A DNA stretch of 64,000 nucleotides from Ascidiimonas aurantiaca (GCF_037646345.1 NZ_JBBEWR010000006.1:62001-126000), one strand, 5' to 3'. Shown: positions 53,295 through 62,652, numbered from the stretch's first letter. Notes: a model not told the origin generated them from the sequence alone. A program made the numbers and translations.

Positions 53295-54176
53295 ATGATA
53301 TCTAGAAAGTTTACTAAAAACCTACTATTACCGGCATTAATTCTTTGCTTATTTCCATTAGCGTCTTTGGGGCAGGAAAATACGAGTACGCAAATCGCTA
53401 TATTAGGTACCTTCCACTTTTCACAGATACATAAATCTGGTAATGAATTAACCGATTTTTTTAGTAAAAGAACAAAGGAGCAGGTATATGATGTATTAGG
53501 AAAGTTAAAGATCTTCAGACCAGACCAAATTTATATCGAACGCGAACCCGGGTTTCAACCTCAAATAGATAGCCTTTACAGGCTTTATAAGAACAATAAG
53601 CTAAAACTAGAAGAATTAGAAAATGGGGCAGGTGAAGTCTATCAGTTGGCCTTTCGCCTGGCAAAAGAACTCAATTTAGAAGCTCCCAAGTGTGTCAACC
53701 ATTATGAAAGCACTTCTCAAAGTCTTCTCGCATCTGGTAAAAACATTGAAAAATATCAAAATGCTTTAAAAGAATTCCAAAATTTGGGAAGAAGTGTTGT
53801 GGGTAAATTTTTAAAAGGAGAGGCTACGCTATTAGAAACCTTGTTCAAAATGAATTTGCCCGAAAACGTTTCTTTATCTCATAGGTTGCTTTTCAATGTC
53901 CCTGCTTACGTGACAGATGGGGAATTTTTATCTTATGAAAAAATAGATAAAGAAACCATAGACAAAAGGTATATTGGCGCAGAGTTTATTTCCCTCTTTT
54001 ATGAACGGAACTTGAAAATTTATTCGAATATTCTAAATACCCAACTTCAACATAATGACCAACGTATTTTGTTTATAACAGGTCAGGTACATGTAGGTGT
54101 TCTCCAGGATTTATTAAGAAAAAATAATCATTTTAAGGTGATTGAATCTTCTGAGATATTAATCAATAACAAATGA
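53295..54176 (+). CDS. DUF5694 family secreted protein
   Basis: 293 residues with a signal peptide ending near residue 26 (ASLGQ). The mature part has the pattern of DUF5694/TraB-like proteins: ILGTFHFSQIHKSG, DQIYIEREP and, near the C-terminus, FITGQVHVGVLQDLL, the histidine-bearing end motif of the haem/PGY superfamily. Its function is unknown. It lies 4 bp before the first serine hydrolase gene, with which it is probably co-transcribed. Confidence 0.8.
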   Translation: MISRKFTKNLLLPALILCLFPLASLGQENTSTQIAILGTFHFSQIHKSGNELTDFFSKRTKEQVYDVLGKLKIFRPDQIYIEREPGFQPQIDSLYRLYKNNKLKLEELENGAGEVYQLAFRLAKELNLEAPKCVNHYESTSQSLLASGKNIEKYQNALKEFQNLGRSVVGKFLKGEATLLETLFKMNLPENVSLSHRLLFNVPAYVTDGEFLSYEKIDKETIDKRYIGAEFISLFYERNLKIYSNILNTQLQHNDQRILFITGQVHVGVLQDLLRKNNHFKVIESSEILINNK

Positions 54177-54180
54177 CAAA

Positions 54181-55683
54181 ATGAAACAATCACTCATATC
54201 ACTTTGTTTACTGCCTGTTTTTTTGATTTCTTGTTCAGAAACCAAAAAAGAACTAAAAAAAGACAAAGGGCTGGTTATCTTCAAAAAAGAAATAGCTGAT
54301 TTGAATGCTTATTTCCGGATACCCGGCATGGCAGTTTTGGTGAAAAGAAATGATGAAATTATCTATGAAGACTATTTGGGTTATCGTGATGTAGAAGCAA
54401 AAAAAAGACTAGATAGCACCACTCTTTTCCCTATCGCATCAATTACCAAAGTGTTTACCGGTATTACCATGATGTCACTGGCGGAAAAGGGAAAAATATC
54501 TTTAGATGCCCCAGCCAATGACTTTTTTGAGAACGAGCCTTTTGACAAAACTGTTAAGGTAAAGCACATTTTATCACACACTTCACAGGGAGTACCTCCC
54601 GGAGAGAAGTTCTATTATAGCGGCCGCTTTGGTGCCCTTACCCAAATAATAGAAAGTAGCTCCAAAACATCGTTTGAATCTGCCGTACAACAAACCATTT
54701 TAAAACCCTTAAAGTTGAAGCATACTTTCTTTCTGAAGGATTCCACTTCCATAGCCCAAAGAAATGAATCATTTGCAAAACCTTATATAATCGATGATGG
54801 AACTAAACCCGGATCTGTGGACTATGGTTTCTCCACTTCAGCCGGTTTGGTGACCACTGCACGCGACTTGATCAAAGTGGACAATACTCTGGATAACAAT
54901 GGGTTGATCTCAGAGGCATCCAAAAATCAAATGTTTTCATCTTTCAAAAACGAATTACCGTACGGTTACGGCATATTTAGCGAGATTTTTTCAGGTAAAA
55001 AGTTAGTCTGGGCCTATGGCCAATACGATTGTTATTCCAGTCTATGGGTAAAAGTACCGTCTCATGATATTACCCTTATACTACTGGCAAATAACAATTT
55101 GATGAGTGACTCCGCCCGACTGATTTATGGAAATGCAACATCCTCTTTGTTCGTGATCAGTTTGTTGAAGAATTTAGTTTTCAGCAATGAAGAAATGCCA
55201 CTTTTAGAGGAAACCTTAGGCACAGCAGCTAAAAATTCACTATTGCATAGGGATAAACTCAGAGCGCAGGCTTTGGCGGCTTCCTTTATGGCACAATTCG
55301 ATATCAAGGAGTTGGACATCAGTAAACAATTATTACTAATTCTCTTTTCTCAATACCCAGACTATTTAGAATATACTGATTTATCACTGTTACATAACCT
55401 TTCCTTCTTAAAGGAAGTTGCTTTTCATAGAGATTTAGGTGAATTCAGGGATTTCGACGATCAAATCACTACCATTGGGAAGCATCTTTTAAAGAAAGAT
55501 CCCAACAACCCTTATGCAAATTATTATTTAGGCAGTTTTTATAACAAAAACGGAGATTTTGAGAAAGCTTCGAAATACTTCCAACAAATTGTAAACGCCA
55601 GGAACTTTTCAAAGAACTGGTACACCGTTGAGGCACAACAGTGGCTGGAAGAACATTCTAAAAGATCACACCAACCCAAATGA
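54181..55683 (+). CDS. Beta-lactamase-family serine hydrolase lipoprotein with C-terminal repeats
   Basis: 500 residues. The lipoprotein signal ends in LISCSE. The beta-lactamase/esterase fold (about 30-330) has the SxxK motif in FPIASITKVFTG and a Tyr-Ser-Gly segment (FYYSGRFG) at the YxN position. A helical TPR-like region (about 400-490) follows, with YANYYLGSFYNKNGDFEKAS. The Tyr motif differs from the classical YxN, and the target (peptide, ester or D-amino-acid bond) is unknown. It overlaps the next hydrolase gene by 4 bp. Confidence 0.83.
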   Translation: MKQSLISLCLLPVFLISCSETKKELKKDKGLVIFKKEIADLNAYFRIPGMAVLVKRNDEIIYEDYLGYRDVEAKKRLDSTTLFPIASITKVFTGITMMSLAEKGKISLDAPANDFFENEPFDKTVKVKHILSHTSQGVPPGEKFYYSGRFGALTQIIESSSKTSFESAVQQTILKPLKLKHTFFLKDSTSIAQRNESFAKPYIIDDGTKPGSVDYGFSTSAGLVTTARDLIKVDNTLDNNGLISEASKNQMFSSFKNELPYGYGIFSEIFSGKKLVWAYGQYDCYSSLWVKVPSHDITLILLANNNLMSDSARLIYGNATSSLFVISLLKNLVFSNEEMPLLEETLGTAAKNSLLHRDKLRAQALAASFMAQFDIKELDISKQLLLILFSQYPDYLEYTDLSLLHNLSFLKEVAFHRDLGEFRDFDDQITTIGKHLLKKDPNNPYANYYLGSFYNKNGDFEKASKYFQQIVNARNFSKNWYTVEAQQWLEEHSKRSHQPK

Positions 55684-57389
55684 AACATATTTTTCATTTT
55701 CTTACTTTTCTGGTGATGGCGACTTCAGGTTTCGCGCAACACTCCATTTCAAAAGTGAAACAAAAAACGATTGACAGCTTATTAGAAAAGCATAATGGGA
55801 AAAGGCCAGGTTATGCCCTGGGCATTGTTCAAAACGGAGAACTTGTTTATTCTAAAGGGTACGGCAAAGCCAATCTTGACTATGATGTTGGCATTAGTGA
55901 CAGCTCGGCTTTCTATATTGGTAGTATGGCCAAGCAGTTTACCGCTGCTGCACTATTGATCTTAGAGAGTGAAGGTAAATTAGATCTTAAAAAACCTGTT
56001 ACGGACTACTTATCTGATTTCCCCATTTATGACCACGAGATTACCGTAGAGCACCTTGTTCACCATACAGGTGGCATTCGGGAAACTAACTCGCTGCAAC
56101 TTTTTCAGGGAATTGACAGGAAGTTTGAGGAAGTATTTGATACAAATGACATTTACAATCTGGTGAAAGCGCAAAAAGAACTCAACTTTAAACCAGGCTC
56201 AGAGTACCGATACAGCAGTGGAGGTTATGCGGTTTTGGCTAAGATGATTGAAGAGGTAAGTGGCCAACCGTTGCGAACGTTTCTGCAAGAGCGTGTTTTT
56301 GATGTACTGGAAATGAAGGACACTTTCGTATCTGATAACCACAATGAAATAGTACCCAATCGCGCAGTGAGTTACTGGCCTATTGATGGTGAAAAGTATG
56401 AACGAAGAAGTCAGGTATTTGATGCCTACGGAGATGGGGGGATTATCACCACTGTTCAGGATCTGGCAAAATGGGACAGCGCATTTTATAACGATTTACT
56501 TGGGGTACCCGGTTTTAGCGAAAAAATGTACCAAAAAGGAGTTCTTAATAATGGCAATCAGATTGATTATGCCCTTGCGCTCAATGTTTGGGAGTATAAA
56601 GGGCAAAAAGTGATACAGCACAATGGAGGTATGCTTGGTTTTCGTGTGGATATGGTGAGGTTTCCCAAAGAAAAGACCACAGTAATCCTTTTAGGAAATT
56701 CTGCATATCTAGATCCTACAGGTGATGCTCTTAAAGTTGCCGAAATAGTACTTGATGGCATTTTTAAAGATATTAAGAAAGAAAATAAAAAAACAACAGA
56801 GCTCTCGCCAAATGTTGATTTACCTATAGTTACGTCCAAAAAACGAACAGGATATTACTGGACAGACCAAATGAATTATTACCGTAGAATTTCTTTTGAG
56901 AATGACAGTCTCTTTTTAGATAGCGGAAACAGTGAGCAAAGGCAATTTCTGCTTCCTGTTTCGCAAAATGAATATATACTGCCGTATTCCAACGGGAAGA
57001 CAAAATTGCACTTTGATTCAGAAAATGATAAAGCGCCATTAGAAATACATTTCGAAAACGTACAAAGGATATTTAGAAAATTTGATGCGACACCACCAAA
57101 AAACATTGAAGAGTTAAATAAGTATGTGGGTGTCTATGAAAGTAAAGAACTCAATACAGTTTATACTTTTATTAATGAAAACGATAAACTGTACTTACAT
57201 ATTAACTATAACCAACCTATACAAATCTATCCTGTTGAAGTCAATAGCAATATAGTATGGAACGGTAAAGAAATGGTATGGATAGGCTTTGGGGAAATTA
57301 AATTTGAGATTAATGAAGATAGGGTTGTGAACGGATTTTCTATTGGAGACCAGCGTGTAAGCGGTGTTTACTTCAAGAAAATCAAGTAA
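55680..57389 (+). CDS. Secreted beta-lactamase-family serine hydrolase
   Basis: 569 residues. A signal peptide ends near residue 19 (SGFAQ). The hydrolase domain (about 25-370) has SxxK in IGSMAKQFTAAAL, Tyr-Ser-Ser (YRYSSGGYAVLAK) at the YxN site, and HxG in HNGGMLGF. The C-terminal 180 residues are beta-rich, as in the DUF3471-type tails of these enzymes. Paired hydrolases of this family are common in Bacteroidota and may act on peptidoglycan-like or drug-like substrates. It ends the group begun at 53295. Confidence 0.85.
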   Translation: MKHIFHFLTFLVMATSGFAQHSISKVKQKTIDSLLEKHNGKRPGYALGIVQNGELVYSKGYGKANLDYDVGISDSSAFYIGSMAKQFTAAALLILESEGKLDLKKPVTDYLSDFPIYDHEITVEHLVHHTGGIRETNSLQLFQGIDRKFEEVFDTNDIYNLVKAQKELNFKPGSEYRYSSGGYAVLAKMIEEVSGQPLRTFLQERVFDVLEMKDTFVSDNHNEIVPNRAVSYWPIDGEKYERRSQVFDAYGDGGIITTVQDLAKWDSAFYNDLLGVPGFSEKMYQKGVLNNGNQIDYALALNVWEYKGQKVIQHNGGMLGFRVDMVRFPKEKTTVILLGNSAYLDPTGDALKVAEIVLDGIFKDIKKENKKTTELSPNVDLPIVTSKKRTGYYWTDQMNYYRRISFENDSLFLDSGNSEQRQFLLPVSQNEYILPYSNGKTKLHFDSENDKAPLEIHFENVQRIFRKFDATPPKNIEELNKYVGVYESKELNTVYTFINENDKLYLHINYNQPIQIYPVEVNSNIVWNGKEMVWIGFGEIKFEINEDRVVNGFSIGDQRVSGVYFKKIK

Positions 57390-57625
57390 GTGTAAAAAGA
57401 TGATTTAAGAGAGTAAGACAACGATATAAAAAGTGATCAACTTTTTTAGAAAAAAGATAGCCCTTAGTAAAAGATAAGTTTAAACATTGTCAAAACATTT
57501 TCTGCTATAATACTCGGTACTATTTCAAAAAACAGGACGAGGATCTGTACATTAAGTATATCTTCGAAGTAGATATTACAATTAAAAATGAGTGAGAGCT
57601 TTGTTTAATAGTATATTTATTGTAA

Positions 57626-57637
57626 TATTGCGATTAA
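57626..57637 (+). promoter_or_regulatory. Candidate ArsR operator 1
   Basis: TATTGCGATTAA occurs 16 bp before the ArsR gene, in an AT-rich leader. The same 12 bases recur at 58010-58021, upstream of DUF6428, and both continue with xTAAT. A repeated site before both genes of a metalloid-type pair is what an autorepressing ArsR would use. Confidence 0.5.
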
Positions 57638-57652
57638 ATAATTAAAAAGAAA

Positions 57653-57985
57653 ATGGGTTTAGCCAAAACCGAAATATTTACAGATCAGCAAAACCAAATT
57701 GCCATTTTTGCCAAGGCATTCGGGCATCCTGCCCGGGTAGCTATTTTGCAGCAATTGTTTAAAATGGATGCTTGTTATTGTGGTGATCTGGTTGAAGATA
57801 TTGGTCTGGCACAACCTACCATATCACAGCATCTTAAAGAACTTAAGAATTTAGGACTGGTTAGAGCGCGCGTAGAAGGTACAAGCGTTTGTTATTGTAT
57901 AGAGAAAGAAAACTGGCTGGCAATGAAAAAAGTAATGGGGCAGTTCTTGGATCAGGATATTATGGATAATACCGAATGCTGTTAA
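57653..57985 (+). CDS. ArsR/SmtB-family metalloid-responsive repressor
   Basis: 110 residues, a winged-helix repressor. The motif ACYCGDLVEDIGLAQPTISQHL places a Cys-x-Cys pair in the recognition-helix region, the metal site of ArsR-type sensors. The C-terminal NTECC adds two more cysteines. Arsenite or antimonite binding would release it from DNA. The candidate operator is directly upstream. No ACR3, ArsB or ArsC gene follows in this window, so other targets or a decayed operon are possible. Confidence 0.9.
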   Translation: MGLAKTEIFTDQQNQIAIFAKAFGHPARVAILQQLFKMDACYCGDLVEDIGLAQPTISQHLKELKNLGLVRARVEGTSVCYCIEKENWLAMKKVMGQFLDQDIMDNTECC

Positions 57986-58009
57986 AAAATTTACCACTAT
58001 TAATTGTTT

Positions 58010-58021
58010 TATTGCGATTAA
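58010..58021 (+). promoter_or_regulatory. Candidate ArsR operator 2
   Basis: TATTGCGATTAA, identical to the site at 57626, lies in the 147-bp gap between the ArsR and DUF6428 genes. It suggests a second ArsR-controlled promoter for DUF6428. Confidence 0.5.
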
Positions 58022-58132
58022 TTAATGTATTGATATGTCAGGAAAATCAGAGAGCAGGTGCTTAAAGAAAACAAAACGGGTACGTTACCTGTAAACAGAA
58101 ACCAATAAATATACTATAAACAAAAACAGAGT

Positions 58133-58597
58133 ATGAAATTATCAGAAATCAAATCCAGACTACAAGAAATTGATACTATTGGGTTTCAATTACCAAACGG
58201 ATCTTTTGTGCCGGGACACTTTCATGTGACAGAAGTGGGGAGAGTATCCAAACATTTTATAGATTGCGGGGGCACCGTTCGCAGAGAAGAGGTAGCTAAT
58301 TTTCAGTTGTGGGAAGCCAATGACTATGACCACCGGTTACATCCTGAAAAGCTGGTAAACATTATTGAACTCTCACAACGTGTTCTTGGTCTGGAAGATT
58401 TAGAGGTTGAAGTAGAGTATCAGGGTGATACTATTGGTAAATACGGTTTGGAGTTTGACGGAAAGCATTTTTTACTAACGACAAAGCTTACTAATTGTCT
58501 GGCAAAAGATAAATGCGGTATTCCGCCGGAGAAACTCAAAGTACCGCTTTCACAATTGTCATCATCTGCGTGTGAGCCTAACAGCGGTTGTTGTTAA
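58133..58597 (+). CDS. DUF6428 family protein
   Basis: 154 residues. DUF6428 proteins are usually found beside ArsR in Bacteroidota arsenic-resistance loci. The VPGHFHVTEVGRVSKHFIDCGG segment (residues about 23-45) is characteristic. The C-terminus is cysteine-rich (CEPNSGCC), which fits metalloid binding. It is preceded by the repeated operator, and a hairpin follows the stop. Confidence 0.83.
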   Translation: MKLSEIKSRLQEIDTIGFQLPNGSFVPGHFHVTEVGRVSKHFIDCGGTVRREEVANFQLWEANDYDHRLHPEKLVNIIELSQRVLGLEDLEVEVEYQGDTIGKYGLEFDGKHFLLTTKLTNCLAKDKCGIPPEKLKVPLSQLSSSACEPNSGCC

Positions 58598-58648
58598 CAG
58601 CATATTTATTCAAAAATATTTTAAATAAACTGTAGTACGATCAAAAAT

Positions 58649-58676
58649 GCCGGGAGGGACCTAAGACCCTCTCGGC
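58649..58676 (+). terminator. Terminator-like hairpin after DUF6428
   Basis: GCCGGGAGGG (58649-58658) pairs with CCCTCTCGGC (58667-58676), with one G-U pair, around an 8-nt loop. The following sequence has only scattered T residues, so factor-independent termination is uncertain. Otherwise 58598-58834 shows no gene. Confidence 0.5.
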
Positions 58677-58834
58677 TTGACGTTGCTCTTAATATAATCG
58701 CTATAATTAAAATATACCCATTCCATATATGCTTTACTGTTACATTAAAGAAAAAATAGCTTCAACCGTTTTTGTTATTGTACCGGATACAAAACTGTGA
58801 ATGGTATTTGTTCAGGTATAAAGAAAACTTGTTT

Positions 58835-59255
58835 TTAGGGATTATTTTTTTCGTAGATACAATGATCTATTGAAAACCTTCCACTACTCCCCACCAATGA
58901 ATAAAGCTGAATACTTACAGCCAGTGCCAGTAAGTGGTATTCATAACCTTCCAGACCTGGCTCTAACGTGCCGTTCCGGCTCATACTAAACCCCGCCTGA
59001 TAATATACGGTTATGATGACACCTGTGAGCAATGAAAACATGACAAGGGCATTTGCTCTGGTGCCCGATCCCTGTCATATTCATAACATCGTCGCAGGTT
59101 TTTGTAAAAAAGAGCACTGCCACAGGAACTATCAGGATTCAAGGTTGTCTTACCATACCTGCCAGGTGTAAAACCGGTGTTTTTTTGGAGTATTTGTTCA
59201 AATTAGAAGTTTTGTAAAAGCCTAATTCGTTTGTAGTAATGGCATAGGCGGTCAT
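58835..59255 (-). pseudogene. Decayed DoxX-family membrane protein gene
   Basis: The C-terminal frame (58835-59065) carries GFSMSRNG and GYEYHLLALAVSIQLY, the DoxX-family end with its conserved Glu-Tyr-His segment. Upstream, a different frame reads a plausible membrane strand (LIVPVAVLFFTK), and the first frame opens with an ATG at 59255 but stops after 38 codons. Total length (about 140 codons) is that of an intact DoxX protein, so at least two frameshifts are implied. Sequence error cannot be excluded. The N-terminal part is less certain than the C-terminal. Confidence 0.55.
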
Positions 59256-59285
59256 AATAAAACCTCTGTATAATGAGATTTTACA

Positions 59286-60347
59286 TTATATCTTTATTTT
59301 TCCCAAACCTGGGTGTTCAGAAGGGTAAAGTATGCCGTTTTCCAACGTAAAAAGACCTTTGAACGGGTCATTTTCAATAGCCAGATGACCATCTAGATCT
59401 GCATACTGTATATTGGGTCGTGAAAGGGCAAAATGAAGACCAGCAACAATCCCAAGGCTGCATTCATCAAGGCAGCCTACCATGGCTTCCAGACCTGCTG
59501 CTTTGGCTACGGAGTTAATGTGCATACCTTCAAGTATGCCGCCTACTTTCATTAGCTTGATATTGACCATATCAATAAACTTATTATGGGCCAGGTGATA
59601 CACATCCTGCAAACTTTTAACACTCTCATCACCCATCACCGGAAAAGCAACTTTTTCGGTAACCGCTCCTATTTTTTTTCCAGTACCAACTTTAGTGGGC
59701 TGTTCAAAGATTTCAATGTTAAGGTCTTTAGTGGCTGCAAAAAATTCCAGGGCTTCTTCCACAGAATATCCTTGATTACCATCAAAACGCAATGTGATGC
59801 CAGGGAACTTTTCCCGAAGTCGCACCATTTTTTCAATATCTTCGGCCAAAGATATTCCACCCTTTATTTTCAGGATAAAAAACCCCTGGCTTATATATTC
59901 TGTGGCAGATAATAAAGTTTCCTGCAGCGGTAAAATCCCTATGGTAATACTGGTAGGGATGTGGTTTCTATACCCTCCCAGGAATTGGTAGAGCGGTATG
60001 CCGGTTTTTCTTGAAACAATATCCATAAGAGCCATATCTACCATGGCCAATGTGGAAGATTTTTTATTGACTAACCCTGATACTCCCTCCAGTAGCTGAG
60101 ATACCATATAGGGGTTTTTGCCTTTTAGAAAAGGAATGACTAAACTTTTAATATTGTTTTCGACTTCCTGAACTGTTTCCTGAGTCACCTCTTTGTCGGG
60201 AGCGGCACAACCATAACCAACTATTTTAGAATTGGTTTCGATCTTCAATATGAAATTGGTGGTACGATCTACAGTCTCATAAGCAATGGTATAAGGTTCT
60301 GTAAGCCTGAAGTCCCATCGGTCGAAGCTTATCTTGGTTATCTTCAT
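59286..60347 (-). CDS. Dipeptide epimerase/DgcA-like enolase-superfamily racemase
   Basis: About 353 residues from the ATG at 60347, which overlaps the creatininase stop by one base. A longer in-frame start would extend into that gene. It is a muconate-cycloisomerase-type enolase with the KxK base motif (ILKIKGG), metal ligands Asp in RFDGNQGYS, Glu in EIFEQPT and Asp-Glu in VMGDESV, then Lys in VNIKLMKVGG. The C-terminal ADLDGHLAI has the DxD pattern of L-Ala-D/L-Glu epimerases. With the DUF1611 gene in the same operon it resembles the DgcN-DgcA D-glutamate pair of marine bacteria. The exact substrate is inference. Confidence 0.87.
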   Translation of the reverse strand: MKITKISFDRWDFRLTEPYTIAYETVDRTTNFILKIETNSKIVGYGCAAPDKEVTQETVQEVENNIKSLVIPFLKGKNPYMVSQLLEGVSGLVNKKSSTLAMVDMALMDIVSRKTGIPLYQFLGGYRNHIPTSITIGILPLQETLLSATEYISQGFFILKIKGGISLAEDIEKMVRLREKFPGITLRFDGNQGYSVEEALEFFAATKDLNIEIFEQPTKVGTGKKIGAVTEKVAFPVMGDESVKSLQDVYHLAHNKFIDMVNIKLMKVGGILEGMHINSVAKAAGLEAMVGCLDECSLGIVAGLHFALSRPNIQYADLDGHLAIENDPFKGLFTLENGILYPSEHPGLGKIKI

Positions 60348-61138
60348 TAATATCTTTTTTGATATAGTTCTTCTAAGGGAGTATTTTTTATGCTTTCTAC
60401 GAAGCGCACCATGTTTTGGATCATTAGTTCCCACATTTTCTTTCCTTTCTCGGCTGTTGCTTTTGTGGCATCACCCATGACACCACTTTCTGATATTTTG
60501 TGAGTGTGTACATACCACTTTACGCCGCGTTCGTTGTCATAATCAAGAAATTTGCTACCGAAGCTCATGGTTTCATTCACGGCCTTGTCCATTTGTACCA
60601 TATCGGGCCGTACCGCTAAGGATGTACTGGTTTCAATTTCCCCTGCATGAATGTCATTAGGGGTATCAATAAGCTTATAAAGGTCAACATCACTGGTTTC
60701 ACCGGTATCTACACACACAAAGATTTTGGCATCGCGGTTGATCATTTGTGCGGCATAGCTCAATGTGGGGGCATTATCGCCATGACCGTTAAGAATGATT
60801 ATTTTCTTTACTCCGTTTTTGGCGAGGCTCATACCCAGGTCATACACAAAACGGGAAAGCGCATCATTGGTAACGCTCAATGTGCCCTGGAAACTATCAT
60901 GGTGGTAAGACACTCCAAAGGGAATGGTAGGTAACACCAGTGGTTTGGGTTCATTGCAGGCATCGGCTACTTTGTAGGCCATGTACTTGGCGTCATAATA
61001 ATCAGTATCCACAGGTAAATGCGGTCCGTGTTGTTCGATGGCACCTGTGGGCAAGATAACCGTATCCACAGTTTTTAAGTAATCTTTTATTTCAGGCCAG
61101 GTCTTTTGTTCCCAAAGGAAAGAATGTTTTGTATTCAT
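60347..61138 (-). CDS. Creatininase-family metal hydrolase
   Basis: 263 residues. The family's metal ligands are visible: Glu and His in IEQHGPHLPVDTD, His-Asp near IILNGHGDN, and Glu in HAGEIETS. The fold suits ring-opening amidohydrolysis (creatinine, cyclic formamides). It overlaps the PP-loop gene by 4 bp and the epimerase by one base. Within this operon it could open a cyclic amide such as a pyroglutamate-like or lactam intermediate, which is inference. Confidence 0.88.
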   Translation of the reverse strand: MNTKHSFLWEQKTWPEIKDYLKTVDTVILPTGAIEQHGPHLPVDTDYYDAKYMAYKVADACNEPKPLVLPTIPFGVSYHHDSFQGTLSVTNDALSRFVYDLGMSLAKNGVKKIIILNGHGDNAPTLSYAAQMINRDAKIFVCVDTGETSDVDLYKLIDTPNDIHAGEIETSTSLAVRPDMVQMDKAVNETMSFGSKFLDYDNERGVKWYVHTHKISESGVMGDATKATAEKGKKMWELMIQNMVRFVESIKNTPLEELYQKRY

Positions 61139-62652
61139 TTAGTGTCTTTTTGTAATGGTTTGTAATATACGTTTATTGGCAAGTCGCTCAAATGTGCATC
61201 TTGCCAAATGCGTTCATTTTGATTTGAGACACCATCAGCATATGCTGCCAGTATGGAGAACAAAGGCTTTCTGATGTGTAATGGCAAATCTTCCATTTTA
61301 CTACGCTCATTGTCAAAGCGCAAATGCATAATCCTTGGATGGGCCTTCGCCAGTCTTTTGGTATGTTCGTTTACCTCAATATGTTTGCCACTAACCAGCA
61401 GGTGGAATAAATGAGCGGCATCACTACCAATTTGCTTTACATTTTTCTTGGCCAGATCTTGGAGTGCCTTTGAGATCTGGTCTTCATTATAGCTACAGCG
61501 TTTGGGACTCTCACCCAAAGCGGTTAACATGCCTACGATACGACGGCATTTTTCGCAGTTGCCACAAGGTAACATTCTTCCTTGCGCTTCATGTGCTGCA
61601 TGGCATGATACCTGCTCTTGCTGCAATCTGGGATAACGTTTTACCAGTATCTTCATGATAAGCAACTCTGAAAGGCTTCGCAGTAGTGAAAATTGATTGA
61701 TATTCCACCCTTTTTTGTGGTAATAACGGGTCAATGCATTGTCAAAATACTTGCTTTGGTCATAAAGTCCCTGATAATGTGAAATATTATGTTGAATGCC
61801 TTTCATAGTAGTGTCAAATTCGTTGCCAATCAAGATATTACCCACTTTACGTTTTCGGGCAACTGGTAATACTCCAAAAAGAAATACACTCACCGTCCAC
61901 AGCCTAATGGGATAAATATCAGCACGAATGTTCTGAAAATTTTCTTTGATAAAGGGCATCTGTCTTACTATCCAGTTAAAAATCCGGTCACTATTACACC
62001 ACGGTTTGGCAGTATTTGGTTCATTCTCTCGTAAATATTTATAGGCATTGATCGCCGTGAACCAATGCCGACCGCTCTCATTAACAAAAACAGGATGCGG
62101 GACACCCAATTCCTTTATTAATCCATAGGTTAGCAGACTGTCCTTACCACCACTGCTCAAGATGGTATATTCGTTTTCTTTGGTGGTCTCATTTACAGGG
62201 CTAAGGGTAACACCAGAAAATTGACTGTTTTCGAAAATGACTTCGGCAGCGGTATAGCGGTTTAGCTTTTCAGGAATGAGGGTGTCATACGGTGGTTTAA
62301 GAAATTCATTTTTGGTAAAAAACTTATTTACCAGAATCTCTCTGGAGGTGTTTTCCATCATATCTAAAAGGAAACGACGGTCTGTGGCATCAAATAGCCC
62401 GTCAAATACTATGGTATTACAAAAAAGCCCGTAATTAAGAGCTACCTGAGCTACCATCATTGAGGCCAGGTTTATGTCCGGTGTTTCGTTTTTATTGAAG
62501 TAAGGCTGGTCATAACTGTAAATAAGGTCTTTACTTATGGTTTCACTATCCATTCTGGTGAGGGTATAAGTTGCCTTGACCCTTTTGGGTTCAATGACCA
62601 GATGACTTACCTTTAGTTGCCTGAAAACCAACAGATCCCTTATTCTTTTCAC
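61135..62652 (-). CDS. PP-loop ATP pyrophosphatase-domain protein, function unknown
   Basis: 505 residues. The PP-loop SSGGKDSLLTYGL (about 166-178) marks an N-type ATP pyrophosphatase, as in tRNA thiolation, QueC, asparagine synthetase and NAD synthetase. Such domains adenylate a carbonyl for amide or thio-group formation. The N-terminal 160 residues and the C-terminal third, with cysteines in CGNCEKCRR (about 366-374), are not familiar. The CxxC pairs probably bind zinc. It overlaps both neighbours by 4 bp, so it acts in the same pathway. Confidence 0.8.
   Translation of the reverse strand: MKRIRDLLVFRQLKVSHLVIEPKRVKATYTLTRMDSETISKDLIYSYDQPYFNKNETPDINLASMMVAQVALNYGLFCNTIVFDGLFDATDRRFLLDMMENTSREILVNKFFTKNEFLKPPYDTLIPEKLNRYTAAEVIFENSQFSGVTLSPVNETTKENEYTILSSGGKDSLLTYGLIKELGVPHPVFVNESGRHWFTAINAYKYLRENEPNTAKPWCNSDRIFNWIVRQMPFIKENFQNIRADIYPIRLWTVSVFLFGVLPVARKRKVGNILIGNEFDTTMKGIQHNISHYQGLYDQSKYFDNALTRYYHKKGWNINQFSLLRSLSELLIMKILVKRYPRLQQEQVSCHAAHEAQGRMLPCGNCEKCRRIVGMLTALGESPKRCSYNEDQISKALQDLAKKNVKQIGSDAAHLFHLLVSGKHIEVNEHTKRLAKAHPRIMHLRFDNERSKMEDLPLHIRKPLFSILAAYADGVSNQNERIWQDAHLSDLPINVYYKPLQKDTK

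Noticed and set aside
57468..57596. Open stretch of about 43 codons before ArsR with a protein-like end (acidic and aromatic residues)
   Set aside because: It has no start codon and is preceded by a stop. It could be a gene remnant, but there is not enough sequence to name or support it.
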